Below are positions 51,112 through 60,969 of a DNA stretch of 64,000 nucleotides, one piece after another. Numbering within the stretch: the first letter of the stretch is position 1; the number at the start of each line of letters is the position of its first letter. Under the pieces are notes generated by a model. It saw nothing but the letters and a program-made list of their open reading frames with translations, had not been told where the DNA came from and searched no databases. A program made the translations under genes and the position numbers. The stretch is from NCBI RefSeq assembly GCF_036173125.1, contig NZ_CP108054.1, positions 2,852,001 to 2,916,000 of the forward strand. Reading direction: 5' to 3'. Source of the stretch: Streptomyces sp. NBC_00286. GTDB lineage: Bacteria; Actinomycetota; Actinomycetes; Streptomycetales; Streptomycetaceae.

Positions 51112-52281
51112 ATGCCGTTTGGGCTGTATCTGTTGGGGCTTGCTGTCTTCGCTCAGGGGACTTCTGAGTTCATGTTGTCCGGGCTGGTGCCGGACATCGC
51201 GCGGGATCTGGGCGTGTCCGTTCCGGCTGCCGGGTCGCTGACCTCGGCGTTCGCTGTCGGGATGATCGTGGGGGCGCCGTTGATGGCCGTCGTGAGTCGG
51301 CGGTGGTCTCGGCGTGGGTCGCTGCTGGGGTTTCTGGGGACCTTTCTGGTTGTCCATGTGGTGGGGGCGCTCACCAGTGACTTCGGCGTGCTGCTGGTCA
51401 CCCGGGTCGTGGGGGCCTTGGCCAACGCCGGGTTTCTTGCCGTCGCTGTCGTGACGGCCATCGGGATGGTCGACGCGAAGGAAAAGGGGCGGGCCACGTC
51501 CGTGCTGCTCAGTGGCGTTCCCGTCGCGTGTGTGGCGGGGGTCCCCGGTGGGGCTTTGCTGGGGCAGATGTGGGGATGGCGGTCGGCCTTCTGGGCCGTG
51601 GTCGTTCTGTCCGTACCGGCCCTGTTCGCGATTCTGCGGTCCGTGCCGGGTGGGGTTCCCGACGTCGCGCGTGTCAGCGTGCGCCAGGAAGTACGGGCGT
51701 TGCGCGGGCCTCGGCTTCAACTGGCCCTGCTTCTGGGTGCGTTGGTGAACGGAGCGACCTTCTGCACGTTCACCTATCTCGCGCTGATGGTCACCTCGGT
51801 CACCGGGCTCGGGGCCGCTTGGGTGCCCGTCGTGTTGGCACTGTTCGGGCTGGGGTCGTTTGTGGGGGTGAGTGTCGGGGGGCGGATCGCTGATGTCCGG
51901 CCCGTACCGCTCCTTGTGGTCGGTGGGGTGGCGCTGCTGGTCGGCTGGGGCATCTTCGCGCTGACAGCGGGGAATCCGGTGGCCGCGGTCGTGCTCGCCT
52001 TCGTTCAGGGCGCGCTCTCGTTCGCCGTCGGGTCCACGCTGATCTCCCAGGCGCTGTACGCGGCGGCTGACGCACCGACCCTGGCGGGCGGTTTCGCCAC
52101 GGCCGCGTTCAATGTCGGTGCCGCGGTGGGGCCGTGGGTCGGTGGCGTCGTGATCGGGGCGGGGTTCGGTTATCGCTCGCCACTGTGGGTGAGTACCGGG
52201 CTCGTGGGTGTGGCCCTCGTCGTGGGAGTGGCCGGCCGCCGGAGTCGGGCCGTCGCGGCTCCGGCGGCGCCGCCCGTGTGA
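51112..52281 (+). CDS. cmlR: MFS exporter, Cmx/CmlR chloramphenicol-efflux family
   Basis: This 389-residue twelve-helix transporter starts MPFGLYLLGLAVFAQGTSEFMLSGLVPDIARDLGVSVPAAGSLTSAFAVGMIVGAPLMAV, the hallmark N-terminus of the Cmx/CmlR family in corynebacteria and streptomycetes, followed by the motif-A-like SRRWSRR loop and GVPVACVAGVPGGALLGQMWGWR. ATG 51112 is chosen over a longer frame that crosses the leader region. It probably exports chloramphenicol-like drugs; actual substrate range is unknown. Base composition is slightly less GC-biased at third positions (GGG/GTT-rich) than neighbours. Confidence 0.88.
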   Translation: MPFGLYLLGLAVFAQGTSEFMLSGLVPDIARDLGVSVPAAGSLTSAFAVGMIVGAPLMAVVSRRWSRRGSLLGFLGTFLVVHVVGALTSDFGVLLVTRVVGALANAGFLAVAVVTAIGMVDAKEKGRATSVLLSGVPVACVAGVPGGALLGQMWGWRSAFWAVVVLSVPALFAILRSVPGGVPDVARVSVRQEVRALRGPRLQLALLLGALVNGATFCTFTYLALMVTSVTGLGAAWVPVVLALFGLGSFVGVSVGGRIADVRPVPLLVVGGVALLVGWGIFALTAGNPVAAVVLAFVQGALSFAVGSTLISQALYAAADAPTLAGGFATAAFNVGAAVGPWVGGVVIGAGFGYRSPLWVSTGLVGVALVVGVAGRRSRAVAAPAAPPV

Positions 52282-52476
52282 CCAACGAGGTCGAACAGTG
52301 CTCCGCCCCGTCCTCACGTACGAGAATGCCCCGAAGGTCCAGGCGCTCTCTCCGCGAAAAGCGTGACACATTCCCGGAAAGTGTCACGCTTTCGCGACTC
52401 GCCTCTCGGCAGAGGGGGTTGGCCATCCGGCTGTTAACCCGGTGCGGGACCAGCCCTTCGCCCGTACCCTTCCGCC

Positions 52477-52971
52477 ATGACCTGGCTTCCCTCGGACTTC
52501 GTCCATCCCGTACGTGTCGAACTGCCAGGTGGGCAGTACCTCCGGCCGATCAGTGGAGCCGACGCTCCCATCGACTATCCCGCCGTCATGGGGTCGCGGG
52601 AGCGGTTGTGGAGCATCTTCGGGGAGGCCTGGGGATGGCCTGCCGCCACCATCACGTATGAGGCGAACAAGGCGGATCTTGAGCGGCATGCGGCTGAGAT
52701 CGCCGCCCATGAGTCGTTCAATTACGTGTTGTTCGACGCGGCGGGCACCACCGAGTACGGGTGTGTCTACATCGATCCGCCGGAGAAGGCGGGCGCTGAT
52801 GCCGAGGTCTCGTGGTGGGTGGTGGACGACGTCGTCGGGAGTGAACTGGAGCGGGAGCTCGACGCGTTCGTGCCTCGGTGGATCGAGGAGGCGTGGCCCT
52901 TTGAGCGGCCGCGGTTCATCGGGCGGGATCTGTCGTGGAAGGAGTGGCTGGCTCTGCCGGATGTCGGCTGA
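52477..52971 (+). CDS. GNAT acetyltransferase-like protein
   Basis: This 164-residue protein is MTWLPSDFVHPVRVELPGGQYLRPISGADAPIDYPAVMGSRERLWSIFGEAWGWP, then FNYVLFDAAGTTEYGCVYIDPPEKAGADAEVSWWVVDDVVGSELERELDAFVPRWI. The strand order resembles GNAT folds, but the acetyl-CoA loop is weak (VGSELERELD), so activity is uncertain. It stands alone downstream of the exporter. Confidence 0.68.
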   Translation: MTWLPSDFVHPVRVELPGGQYLRPISGADAPIDYPAVMGSRERLWSIFGEAWGWPAATITYEANKADLERHAAEIAAHESFNYVLFDAAGTTEYGCVYIDPPEKAGADAEVSWWVVDDVVGSELERELDAFVPRWIEEAWPFERPRFIGRDLSWKEWLALPDVG

Positions 52972-53067
52972 ACCACCCCCGGATCCTCAGAAGCGTTTGC
53001 CACGTACCAAGACGTCGCTTCGGCGGGACGGTGCGCCACACAGGGCGCAGCGACCAGAGAGTGAAGA

Positions 53068-55033
<1,966 letters not shown>

Positions 55034-55045
55034 CGTAAGTCGGGC

Positions 55046-55163
55046 TCGTACGAGCGAACGCCCGGCGTAAGGCTCGTACGGTCGACGTTCGCCTCGTACG
55101 ACCGAACGCCCGGCATAAGCCTCGTACGATCGCCGACCGACTTCGCCTCGTACGGACGCACGC
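55046..55163. repeat. Imperfect ~48-bp tandem repeat containing TCGTACG boxes
   Basis: TCGTACG occurs at 55046, 55074, 55094, 55122 and 55148. The 48-base block from 55046 recurs at 55094 (CGAACGCCCGGC-TAAG in common), with a partial third copy. It lies in the 191 bases between convergent genes. Confidence 0.75.
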
Positions 55164-55190
55164 GGGTCCGGCGCTCTCCGCGCCGGACCC
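55164..55190. terminator. Hairpin between convergent sprT and TPM-like genes
   Basis: An 11-bp perfect stem GGGTCCGGCGC with complement (55164-55174 and 55180-55190) and a TCTCC loop is followed by GTTTCCC. Confidence 0.75.
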
Positions 55191-55224
55191 GTTTCCCGTT
55201 ACCCGTAACTCCATTCGGGACGCC

Positions 55225-56553
55225 TCAGAAGCCGCCCCCGAAGTCACCCCCGCCGAAGCCGCCGTCGCCGAACCCGCCTCCGAAGTCACCGGAGGAGAAG
55301 TCGGCGCCGGAGACGTCGCCGCCCTCGTAGCCGCCGCCTCCGAAGTCGCCGTAGCCGGAGCCGTAGGTGGCCGCGTACGACGGGCTGGCCATCATCGAGC
55401 CGAGCATCGTGCCGATGAGGAGGCCGGGGAGGATGCCGCCGCCGAAGTAGCCGCCGGCCCAGGGGCCGTAGGCCGGGCCCGCCTCCCAGTAGGGGCGGCG
55501 GCCGGTGTCGGTGTCGACCTCGCGGGCGACGGGCTCGAGGCCCTCGGCCAGGCGGGTGCGGTCGGCGGCGCAGACCGGGACGTCGCGAGGGGTGCCGCCG
55601 TCCGGTGTCCACGTCGCGTCGGCGACCGACGGGCCGTGGCGCGGGTCGAAGAAGCAGGGCGCCCGGCGCGGGGGCGGCGGACGGCCCTGACGGCGTGCGG
55701 CGAGCACGGCGAGCGAGAAGCGGCCGTCCTCCAGGGCCTGGGTGACCGCGCGCACCTCCTCGGGGCGCTGGGCCGAGGCCATGAACGACTTCGCCTCTTC
55801 GTACGCGTCGAGGGCGCGCTCGTAGTTGGCGCGCATCGCGTCGTCCGCGCCCTTCTCGGCGGGGTGGAAGTCCAGCCGGTCGAGCTCCTCGCCGAACGCG
55901 GTGATGTCCTCGTCGACGACCACGCGCAGCTTCTCGAGCGCGGCCTGCCGCTCCTCTTCCTTCTTGCGGCGGTTGCGGCGTACGAGCGTGTAGGCGCCCG
56001 CGCCACCGGCCGCGAGCACGACGCCCGTTCCGATCAGCACGCCGGTCGGGTCGGCACTACCGCCGTCGGTCCAGCTGCTGGGGGCGGAGCCGCCGACGTT
56101 GGCGAGTGCGCGGTCCGTGAAGTTGTCGAGCTGCGTCTCGGTGTCCTGGCCTCGGACACTGGTGACGAGGTTCTGCACGCCGTCCTTCGGCAGGACGACG
56201 GAGTCGGCCCTCGCGTTGAACTCGTCACCGAGCCGGATCGCGTACAGACCCGTGACCCCGGTCGCCGTGCGCAGGTTCTGGAAGAGGTCCTGCTTCGGGA
56301 AGTCGGCGGGGAGTACCGCGACGAAGACCGGCTTGTCGGCGTCCTCGATCTTGTCGGCCAGTGCGGCGGCTTCGGACTTCGGCAGTTGCCCGGACATGGA
56401 CGGGTCGACGTACACGGGGCTCTCCTTCAGAGCCTCCGCGACCGCCGACACGTCCGTGGCGGCATGGGCGCGTGTAGCCCCGACGGAGAGCACCGCCAAG
56501 GCCGCGAACGCGATCACCAGTACGGTCAGTCCACGGTTGAGTGCGGCCTTCAT
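55225..56553 (-). CDS. Membrane-anchored TPM-like protein with Gly-rich tail
   Basis: This 442-residue protein has a signal peptide (LTVLVIAFAALAVLSVGATRAHA). The N-terminal domain (VAEALKESPVYVDPSMSGQLPKSEAAALADKIEDADKPVFVAVLP) resembles TPM/Psb32-type domains. A transmembrane helix (GVLIGTGVVLAAGGAGAYTLV) and a basic stop-transfer RRNRRKK precede a cytoplasmic coiled region with EEERQAALEKL and ANYERALDAYEEAKSFM. A hydrophobic GGILPGLLIGTMLGSMM and a Gly/Phe/Asp-rich C-terminus (GGGFGDGGFGGGDFGGGF) end it. Function is unknown. ATG 56553. Confidence 0.82.
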   Translation of the reverse strand: MKAALNRGLTVLVIAFAALAVLSVGATRAHAATDVSAVAEALKESPVYVDPSMSGQLPKSEAAALADKIEDADKPVFVAVLPADFPKQDLFQNLRTATGVTGLYAIRLGDEFNARADSVVLPKDGVQNLVTSVRGQDTETQLDNFTDRALANVGGSAPSSWTDGGSADPTGVLIGTGVVLAAGGAGAYTLVRRNRRKKEEERQAALEKLRVVVDEDITAFGEELDRLDFHPAEKGADDAMRANYERALDAYEEAKSFMASAQRPEEVRAVTQALEDGRFSLAVLAARRQGRPPPPRRAPCFFDPRHGPSVADATWTPDGGTPRDVPVCAADRTRLAEGLEPVAREVDTDTGRRPYWEAGPAYGPWAGGYFGGGILPGLLIGTMLGSMMASPSYAATYGSGYGDFGGGGYEGGDVSGADFSSGDFGGGFGDGGFGGGDFGGGF

Positions 56554-56676
56554 ACCTTCGAAGTTACTCCTGTGCGGCGCAAAGTGGGGTGGACGGTGCA
56601 CGCCGGGCGCATGCACCGTCCCCCTGTGTCACACCGCCGCGCCGTCACGTCACCCGGCACGCCGCCGCCGCGCCCG

Positions 56677-58824
56677 TCACGCCGCCCGGTACGCCGCTGT
56701 CAGCTTCGCCACCGCCTGCCCGTACCGCCCGGCCAGCAGCAGCCGGTCGGCCTCGGCGAACGGCTTCGCCACCGCCTGGTTGATCCCGGAGCCGATCTTC
56801 TGCTGCACGAGCAGCCGCGCCTTGGTGACGATCTTGCGGCCCGCCTCCTCGGACCCGATCCGCTCGGCCACGGCCGCCGCGACCGCGAGGCCCTTCAGGG
56901 TCGCGGCCCCGCCGCCGGGCGCCTTCGTCAGCGTCGTCAGGCCCCATCCGTACGGGAACTGCGGGTCGTACGCCGCGTCCCCGACGTTGATCGGCAGCTG
57001 TGCCTCCGACTTCGGCCAGGTGACGGGCAGCTGCCCGGTGAAGTCCCGCCTCCCGTAGAGCACGTCGGCGACGCCGTCGCCCTCCGTGCCCGGCAGCCAG
57101 GACGCGACCAGGGCGTCGATGTCGCCGAGCCGGTCGCCGATGACCTGCGTACGGCCGGAGACGATCAGTACCGCGCACTTCATGGCACCGCACACCTTGT
57201 CCACGGCGGCCTGGTCGGCGGCGCTCAGCACCATGTCGTGGCCGTTGCCGACATCGCCCATGCCCTCGGCGTACGGGGTCTCGCCGACGACGACCACGCC
57301 CACGTCATGGCCGGAGGTGGGGGCCGTGGCCTCCTTGGAGTACGTGATCGTGGAGCCCGGAGCGGCCTTCCGCATCCCTTCCAGGATGGTCGTCCCCTCC
57401 GTGATGTCCCCGGACGAGCCCTGCCAGCTGATGGTCCAGCCGCCGGACTGGTTGCCGATGTCGTCGGCGTTGGACCCGGCGACGTACACGTTCTGCGACT
57501 TCTTCAGCGGCAGCACGCCGCCCGCGTTCTTCAGCAGCACCTGCGACTTGGCCGCCGCCTCGCGCGCCACGGCGCGGTGTCCGGGCGAGCCGATCTTCGA
57601 TGCCCCGCTGGTGTCGGCGTACGGATTCTCGAAGAGCCCCAGCTTGAACTTCTGCGTCAGGATGCGCGAGACGGCGTCATCGATCCGCTTCTCGCTGACG
57701 CGGCCCGCCTTCGCCTCGTCCAGCAGTGTCTTGTGGAAGTCCTTGTAGGCGTTCGGGACCATGATCATGTCGAGGCCCGCGTTGATGGACGTACGGACGT
57801 CGCTCGCATAGTCCCCGGGGAGCTGGTTGATCGCCTCCCAGTCGCTGATCACGAAGCCGTCGAAGCCCATACGGTCCTTGAGGACGCCGTTGATCATGTC
57901 CGCGCGGGCGTGCATCTTCACCGCGCCCTTGCCGTCGCCGACGATGTCGAGCGAGGAGAACGACGGCATGACCGTGCCGACACCACGGTCCACGGCGTCC
58001 TGGTACGGGGACAGGTGAACGGCCTCCAGTTCCTTCCTGGTGACCTTGGTGACGCCCTGGTCGATGGTGTACGTGCCGGTCGTGGACGAGCCGTACTCGG
58101 TGCCGCCGTCACCGACGAAGTGCTTGGCGCTGGCGAGGACCTTGTCGTTCCGCTTCAGGTCCTTGCCGCTGGGCGCTCCTTGGAGGCCCTGGATGACCGT
58201 CGCCATGGACTCGACCAGGCCCGGGTCCTCGCCGAAGGACTCGTACGCCCTGCCCCAGCGGTCGTCGCGGGTCACGCACAGGCAGGGGGCGAAGTCCCAG
58301 GGGATGCCGGTGGCGCGGGTCTCGGCGGCGGTCACCTTGGCGGCCTCGTACGCGAGTTGGGGTTCGCGCGACGAACCGAGGCCGATGTTGTGCGGCATGA
58401 TCGTGGCGCCGGCGAGGTTGTTGTGGCCGTGTACGGCGTCGACGCCGTAGATCAGCGGGATCCGCAGTCTGGTGGACATGGCGCTGCGCTGGAAGGAGTT
58501 GATCATCTCGGCCCAGGCCTCGGGAGTGTTCGGCGTGGGCGTGGAGCCGCCGCCCGAGAGGATCGAGCCGAGGCCGTACGTGGCGATGTCGCTCTGGTCG
58601 GTGACGGCGCCGCGCTCGGCCTGGGTCATCTGGCCGACCTTCTCCTCCAGGGTCATCCGGGGAAGAAGGTCCGCGACGCGCTTCTTGATCGGCAGCTTGG
58701 CGTTGAGGTAGGGGGCGTCTTTGCTGATCCGCTGCGGTGCCTCGTCGGCGACGGCAGCCGACGAGGCCAACGGCAGCAGGCCCGCCAAAAGTGAGGCGGA
58801 GACGAGCAGGGCGGCTCTGCGCAT
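56677..58824 (-). CDS. Secreted glycoside hydrolase family 3 beta-glucosidase
   Basis: This 715-residue exported enzyme has signal ALLVSASLLAGLLPLASSAAVA. The GH3 N-terminal barrel has LPRMTLEEKVGQMTQAERGAV, LIYGVDAVHGHNNL, DFAPCLCVTRDDRWGRAYESFGEDP, SAKHFVGDGGTEYG and the nucleophile in GFVISDWEAINQ. A GH3 C-terminal domain follows (VLLKNAGGVLPLKKSQNVYVAGSNADDIGNQSGGWTISWQG). The last ~110 residues form an extra helical region (KGLAVAAAVAERIGSEEAGRK...). It is closest in layout to ExoI-like exo-glucan hydrolases acting on beta-glucans or cello-oligosaccharides. Confidence 0.94.
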   Translation of the reverse strand: MRRAALLVSASLLAGLLPLASSAAVADEAPQRISKDAPYLNAKLPIKKRVADLLPRMTLEEKVGQMTQAERGAVTDQSDIATYGLGSILSGGGSTPTPNTPEAWAEMINSFQRSAMSTRLRIPLIYGVDAVHGHNNLAGATIMPHNIGLGSSREPQLAYEAAKVTAAETRATGIPWDFAPCLCVTRDDRWGRAYESFGEDPGLVESMATVIQGLQGAPSGKDLKRNDKVLASAKHFVGDGGTEYGSSTTGTYTIDQGVTKVTRKELEAVHLSPYQDAVDRGVGTVMPSFSSLDIVGDGKGAVKMHARADMINGVLKDRMGFDGFVISDWEAINQLPGDYASDVRTSINAGLDMIMVPNAYKDFHKTLLDEAKAGRVSEKRIDDAVSRILTQKFKLGLFENPYADTSGASKIGSPGHRAVAREAAAKSQVLLKNAGGVLPLKKSQNVYVAGSNADDIGNQSGGWTISWQGSSGDITEGTTILEGMRKAAPGSTITYSKEATAPTSGHDVGVVVVGETPYAEGMGDVGNGHDMVLSAADQAAVDKVCGAMKCAVLIVSGRTQVIGDRLGDIDALVASWLPGTEGDGVADVLYGRRDFTGQLPVTWPKSEAQLPINVGDAAYDPQFPYGWGLTTLTKAPGGGAATLKGLAVAAAVAERIGSEEAGRKIVTKARLLVQQKIGSGINQAVAKPFAEADRLLLAGRYGQAVAKLTAAYRAA

Positions 58825-59043
58825 GACTTTCCCTTCGGCCGGGCTTCGGGACGCGGGGTGGTCAACTCTCGTACTGGCTCAGTCATTTGGGCAGCAGAAC
58901 GAGAGTCAAGTGGCGTCCCAGAAACCCGTCAAGAGGTCATGCGGAACCGCTCCCACGCAGGCTCCTCCCACGCACGCTCACCACGCGAGCCGGTTCCGCC
59001 TCAGCGCACGTCACCGCACGAGCCCGTGCCGCCTCCCCGCACG

Positions 59044-60669
59044 TCACTGCGCGGGCTCGACCCCCGCCCGCAGCAGCCCGTACGTGTACGCGTCCTCGAG
59101 GGCCTGCCACGACGCGGCGATCACGTTGTCCGCCACGCCCACCGTCGACCACTCCCCCGTACCGTCCGACGTGGAGATGAGGACCCGCGTCGTGGAGGAG
59201 GTGCCGTGCTTGCCCTCCAGGATGCGGACCTTGTAGTCGACGAGGTCCAGCTTGGCCAGCTGGGGGTAGATCTTTTCCAGGGCCACGCGCAGGGTCTTGT
59301 CCAGCGCGTTCACCGGACCGTTGCCCTCCGCCGTGGCGACGATGCGCTCGCCCTTGGCGAAGAGCTTGACCGTGGCCTCGTTGGCGTGGCTGCCGTCGGG
59401 GCGGTCCTCGACGATGGCCCGCCAGGACTCCACCTCGAAGTACTTACGGACCTTGCCCTCGACCTCCGCCCGGAGCAGCAGCTCGAAGGAGGCGTCGGCG
59501 GCCTCGTACGTGTAGCCCTGGAGTTCGCGCTCCTTGACGCGCTCCACGACCCGGCCGACCAGCTCGCGATCGTCGCCGAGGTCGATGCCCAGCTCTTTCC
59601 CCTTCAGCTCGATCGACGCCCGGCCCGCCATGTCGGAGACCAGCATCCGCATGGTGTTGCCGACCTGCTCGGGGTCGATGTGCTGGTACAGGTCCGGGTC
59701 GACCTTGATGGCGGAGGCGTGCAGTCCCGCCTTGTGCGCGAAGGCCGAGACCCCTACGTACGGCTCATGGGTGGACGGGGTCAGGTTCACGACCTCGGCG
59801 ATCGCGTGCGAGATGCGCGTCATCTCGGACAGCGCGCCCTCGGGGAGGACCTTTTTGCCGTACTTCAGCTCCAGCGCGGCCACCACCGGGAACAGGTTGG
59901 AGTTGCCGACCCGCTCCCCGTACCCGTTCGCCGTGCACTGGACGTGCGTCGCGCCAGCGTCCACCGCGGCCAGGGTGTTGGCGACCGCGCAGCCCGTGTC
60001 GTCCTGGGCGTGGATGCCGAGCCGGGCGCCGGTGTCGGCCAGGACCGTGGCGACCACGGCCTGGATCTGGGCCGGCAGCATGCCGCCGTTGGTGTCGCAG
60101 AGCACGACCACGTCGGCGCCCGCTTCCGAGGCCGCCCGTACGACGGCCTTCGCGTACGCGGGGTTCGCGCGGTAGCCGTCGAAGAAGTGCTCGCAGTCGA
60201 CGAAGACCCGGCGGCCCTGGGAGCGGAGGTACGCCACCGTGTCGCGGACCATCTCCAGGTTCTCGTCGAGCGTCGTGCGCAGGGCCAGCTCGACATGCCG
60301 GTCATGGGACTTGGCGACCAGGCAGATGACGGGAGCACCGGACTCGAGGAGCGCGTTGACCTGGGCGTCCTCGGCCGCCTTGCCGCCCGCGCGGCGCGTG
60401 GCGCCGAAGGCGACGAGCTGGGCGTGCTTGAAGTTGATCTCCTGCCGGGCGCGGGCGAAGAACTCGGTGTCGCGCGGGTTGGCGCCGGGCCAGCCGCCCT
60501 CGATGAAGCCCACGCCGAAGTCGTCCAGGTGCCGTGCGATGGCCAGCTTGTCCGCGACGGTGAGATTGATGCCCTCGCGCTGCGCACCGTCGCGCAGCGT
60601 TGTGTCGAAGACGTGGAAGTCGTCGTCGACGTGGGAGAGGCCCTGATTCTCGTCGGTTGCGTCTGTCAT
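59044..60669 (-). CDS. cimA: Citramalate synthase
   Basis: This 541-residue member of the HMGL/LeuA superfamily condenses pyruvate and acetyl-CoA to citramalate, giving isoleucine independently of threonine. It has FHVFDTTLRDGAQREGINLTVADKLAIARHLDDFGVGFIEGGWPGANPRDTEFF, VVLCDTNGGMLP, GIHAQDDTGCAVANTLAAVDAGATHVQCTANGYGERVGN and FAHKAGLHASAI. The C-terminal LeuA regulatory (feedback) domain is present (YFEVESWRAIVEDR onward). 2-Isopropylmalate synthase is the main alternative, but the EGGWPGANPRD signature favours CimA. Confidence 0.92.
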   Translation of the reverse strand: MTDATDENQGLSHVDDDFHVFDTTLRDGAQREGINLTVADKLAIARHLDDFGVGFIEGGWPGANPRDTEFFARARQEINFKHAQLVAFGATRRAGGKAAEDAQVNALLESGAPVICLVAKSHDRHVELALRTTLDENLEMVRDTVAYLRSQGRRVFVDCEHFFDGYRANPAYAKAVVRAASEAGADVVVLCDTNGGMLPAQIQAVVATVLADTGARLGIHAQDDTGCAVANTLAAVDAGATHVQCTANGYGERVGNSNLFPVVAALELKYGKKVLPEGALSEMTRISHAIAEVVNLTPSTHEPYVGVSAFAHKAGLHASAIKVDPDLYQHIDPEQVGNTMRMLVSDMAGRASIELKGKELGIDLGDDRELVGRVVERVKERELQGYTYEAADASFELLLRAEVEGKVRKYFEVESWRAIVEDRPDGSHANEATVKLFAKGERIVATAEGNGPVNALDKTLRVALEKIYPQLAKLDLVDYKVRILEGKHGTSSTTRVLISTSDGTGEWSTVGVADNVIAASWQALEDAYTYGLLRAGVEPAQ

Positions 60670-60769
60670 CTCTACTGGCTCCTGTGTGGGATGCGGTCTA
60701 CCGGAATGACCGGCTCCACCGTCCTCATAATCCTCGCGCTCCGGCCCCGGCTGCGGTTGGGCCGGGAAA

Positions 60770-60797
60770 CAGAAAAACCCCTCGCGGGTGCGAGAGG
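60770..60797 (-). promoter_or_regulatory. Attenuator-type terminator in the cimA leader
   Basis: Read on the minus strand, an 8-bp stem CCTCTCGC/GCGAGGGG with ACCC loop is followed by TTTTTCTGTTT, about 100 bases before the cimA ATG. An intrinsic terminator inside the leader of an amino-acid gene is the signature of transcription attenuation. Candidate leader frames lie just upstream. Confidence 0.65.
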
Positions 60798-60852
60798 TCT
60801 GCGCGCGGGTCGAGGACGACGGTGTCCGCCCGTACGTGGTCGTACGGGGCGG

Positions 60853-60903
60853 TCACTGCGGACCGGCGCGCCTGCTGCCAATAATCGTGGCGAACGAGAG
60901 CAC
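60853..60903 (-). CDS. Possible leader peptide of cimA with tandem Ile codons
   Basis: The 16-codon frame from GTG 60903 (MLSFATIIGSRRAGPQ) contains two consecutive ATT isoleucine codons, rare in such high-GC DNA. It ends about 55 bases before the attenuator terminator, a layout suited to isoleucine-dependent ribosome stalling. Weak points: no good ribosome site, and the start lies at the edge of a hairpin (60902-60928). ATTATT might instead be a promoter -10 element. Confidence 0.35.
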   Translation of the reverse strand: MLSFATIIGSRRAGPQ

Positions 60904-60928
60904 GGGGGCAGTCTGGCACAGACCGCCC
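60902..60928 (-). terminator. Hairpin downstream of the beta-propeller gene
   Basis: A 12-bp stem (GGGGGCGGTCTG pairing with CAGACTGCCCCC, one G-T) with TGC loop lies 41 bases beyond the stop of the beta-propeller gene. No T-tract follows. Confidence 0.6.
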
Positions 60929-60969
60929 CCGTGTTCACCGGGTGTCTCAGTATGCGAACGTCACGTCAC

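Noticed and set aside
55636..58794. 1052-codon plus-strand frame opposite the TPM-like and GH3 genes
   Set aside because: Antisense to two well-supported genes; composition is that of a shadow frame.
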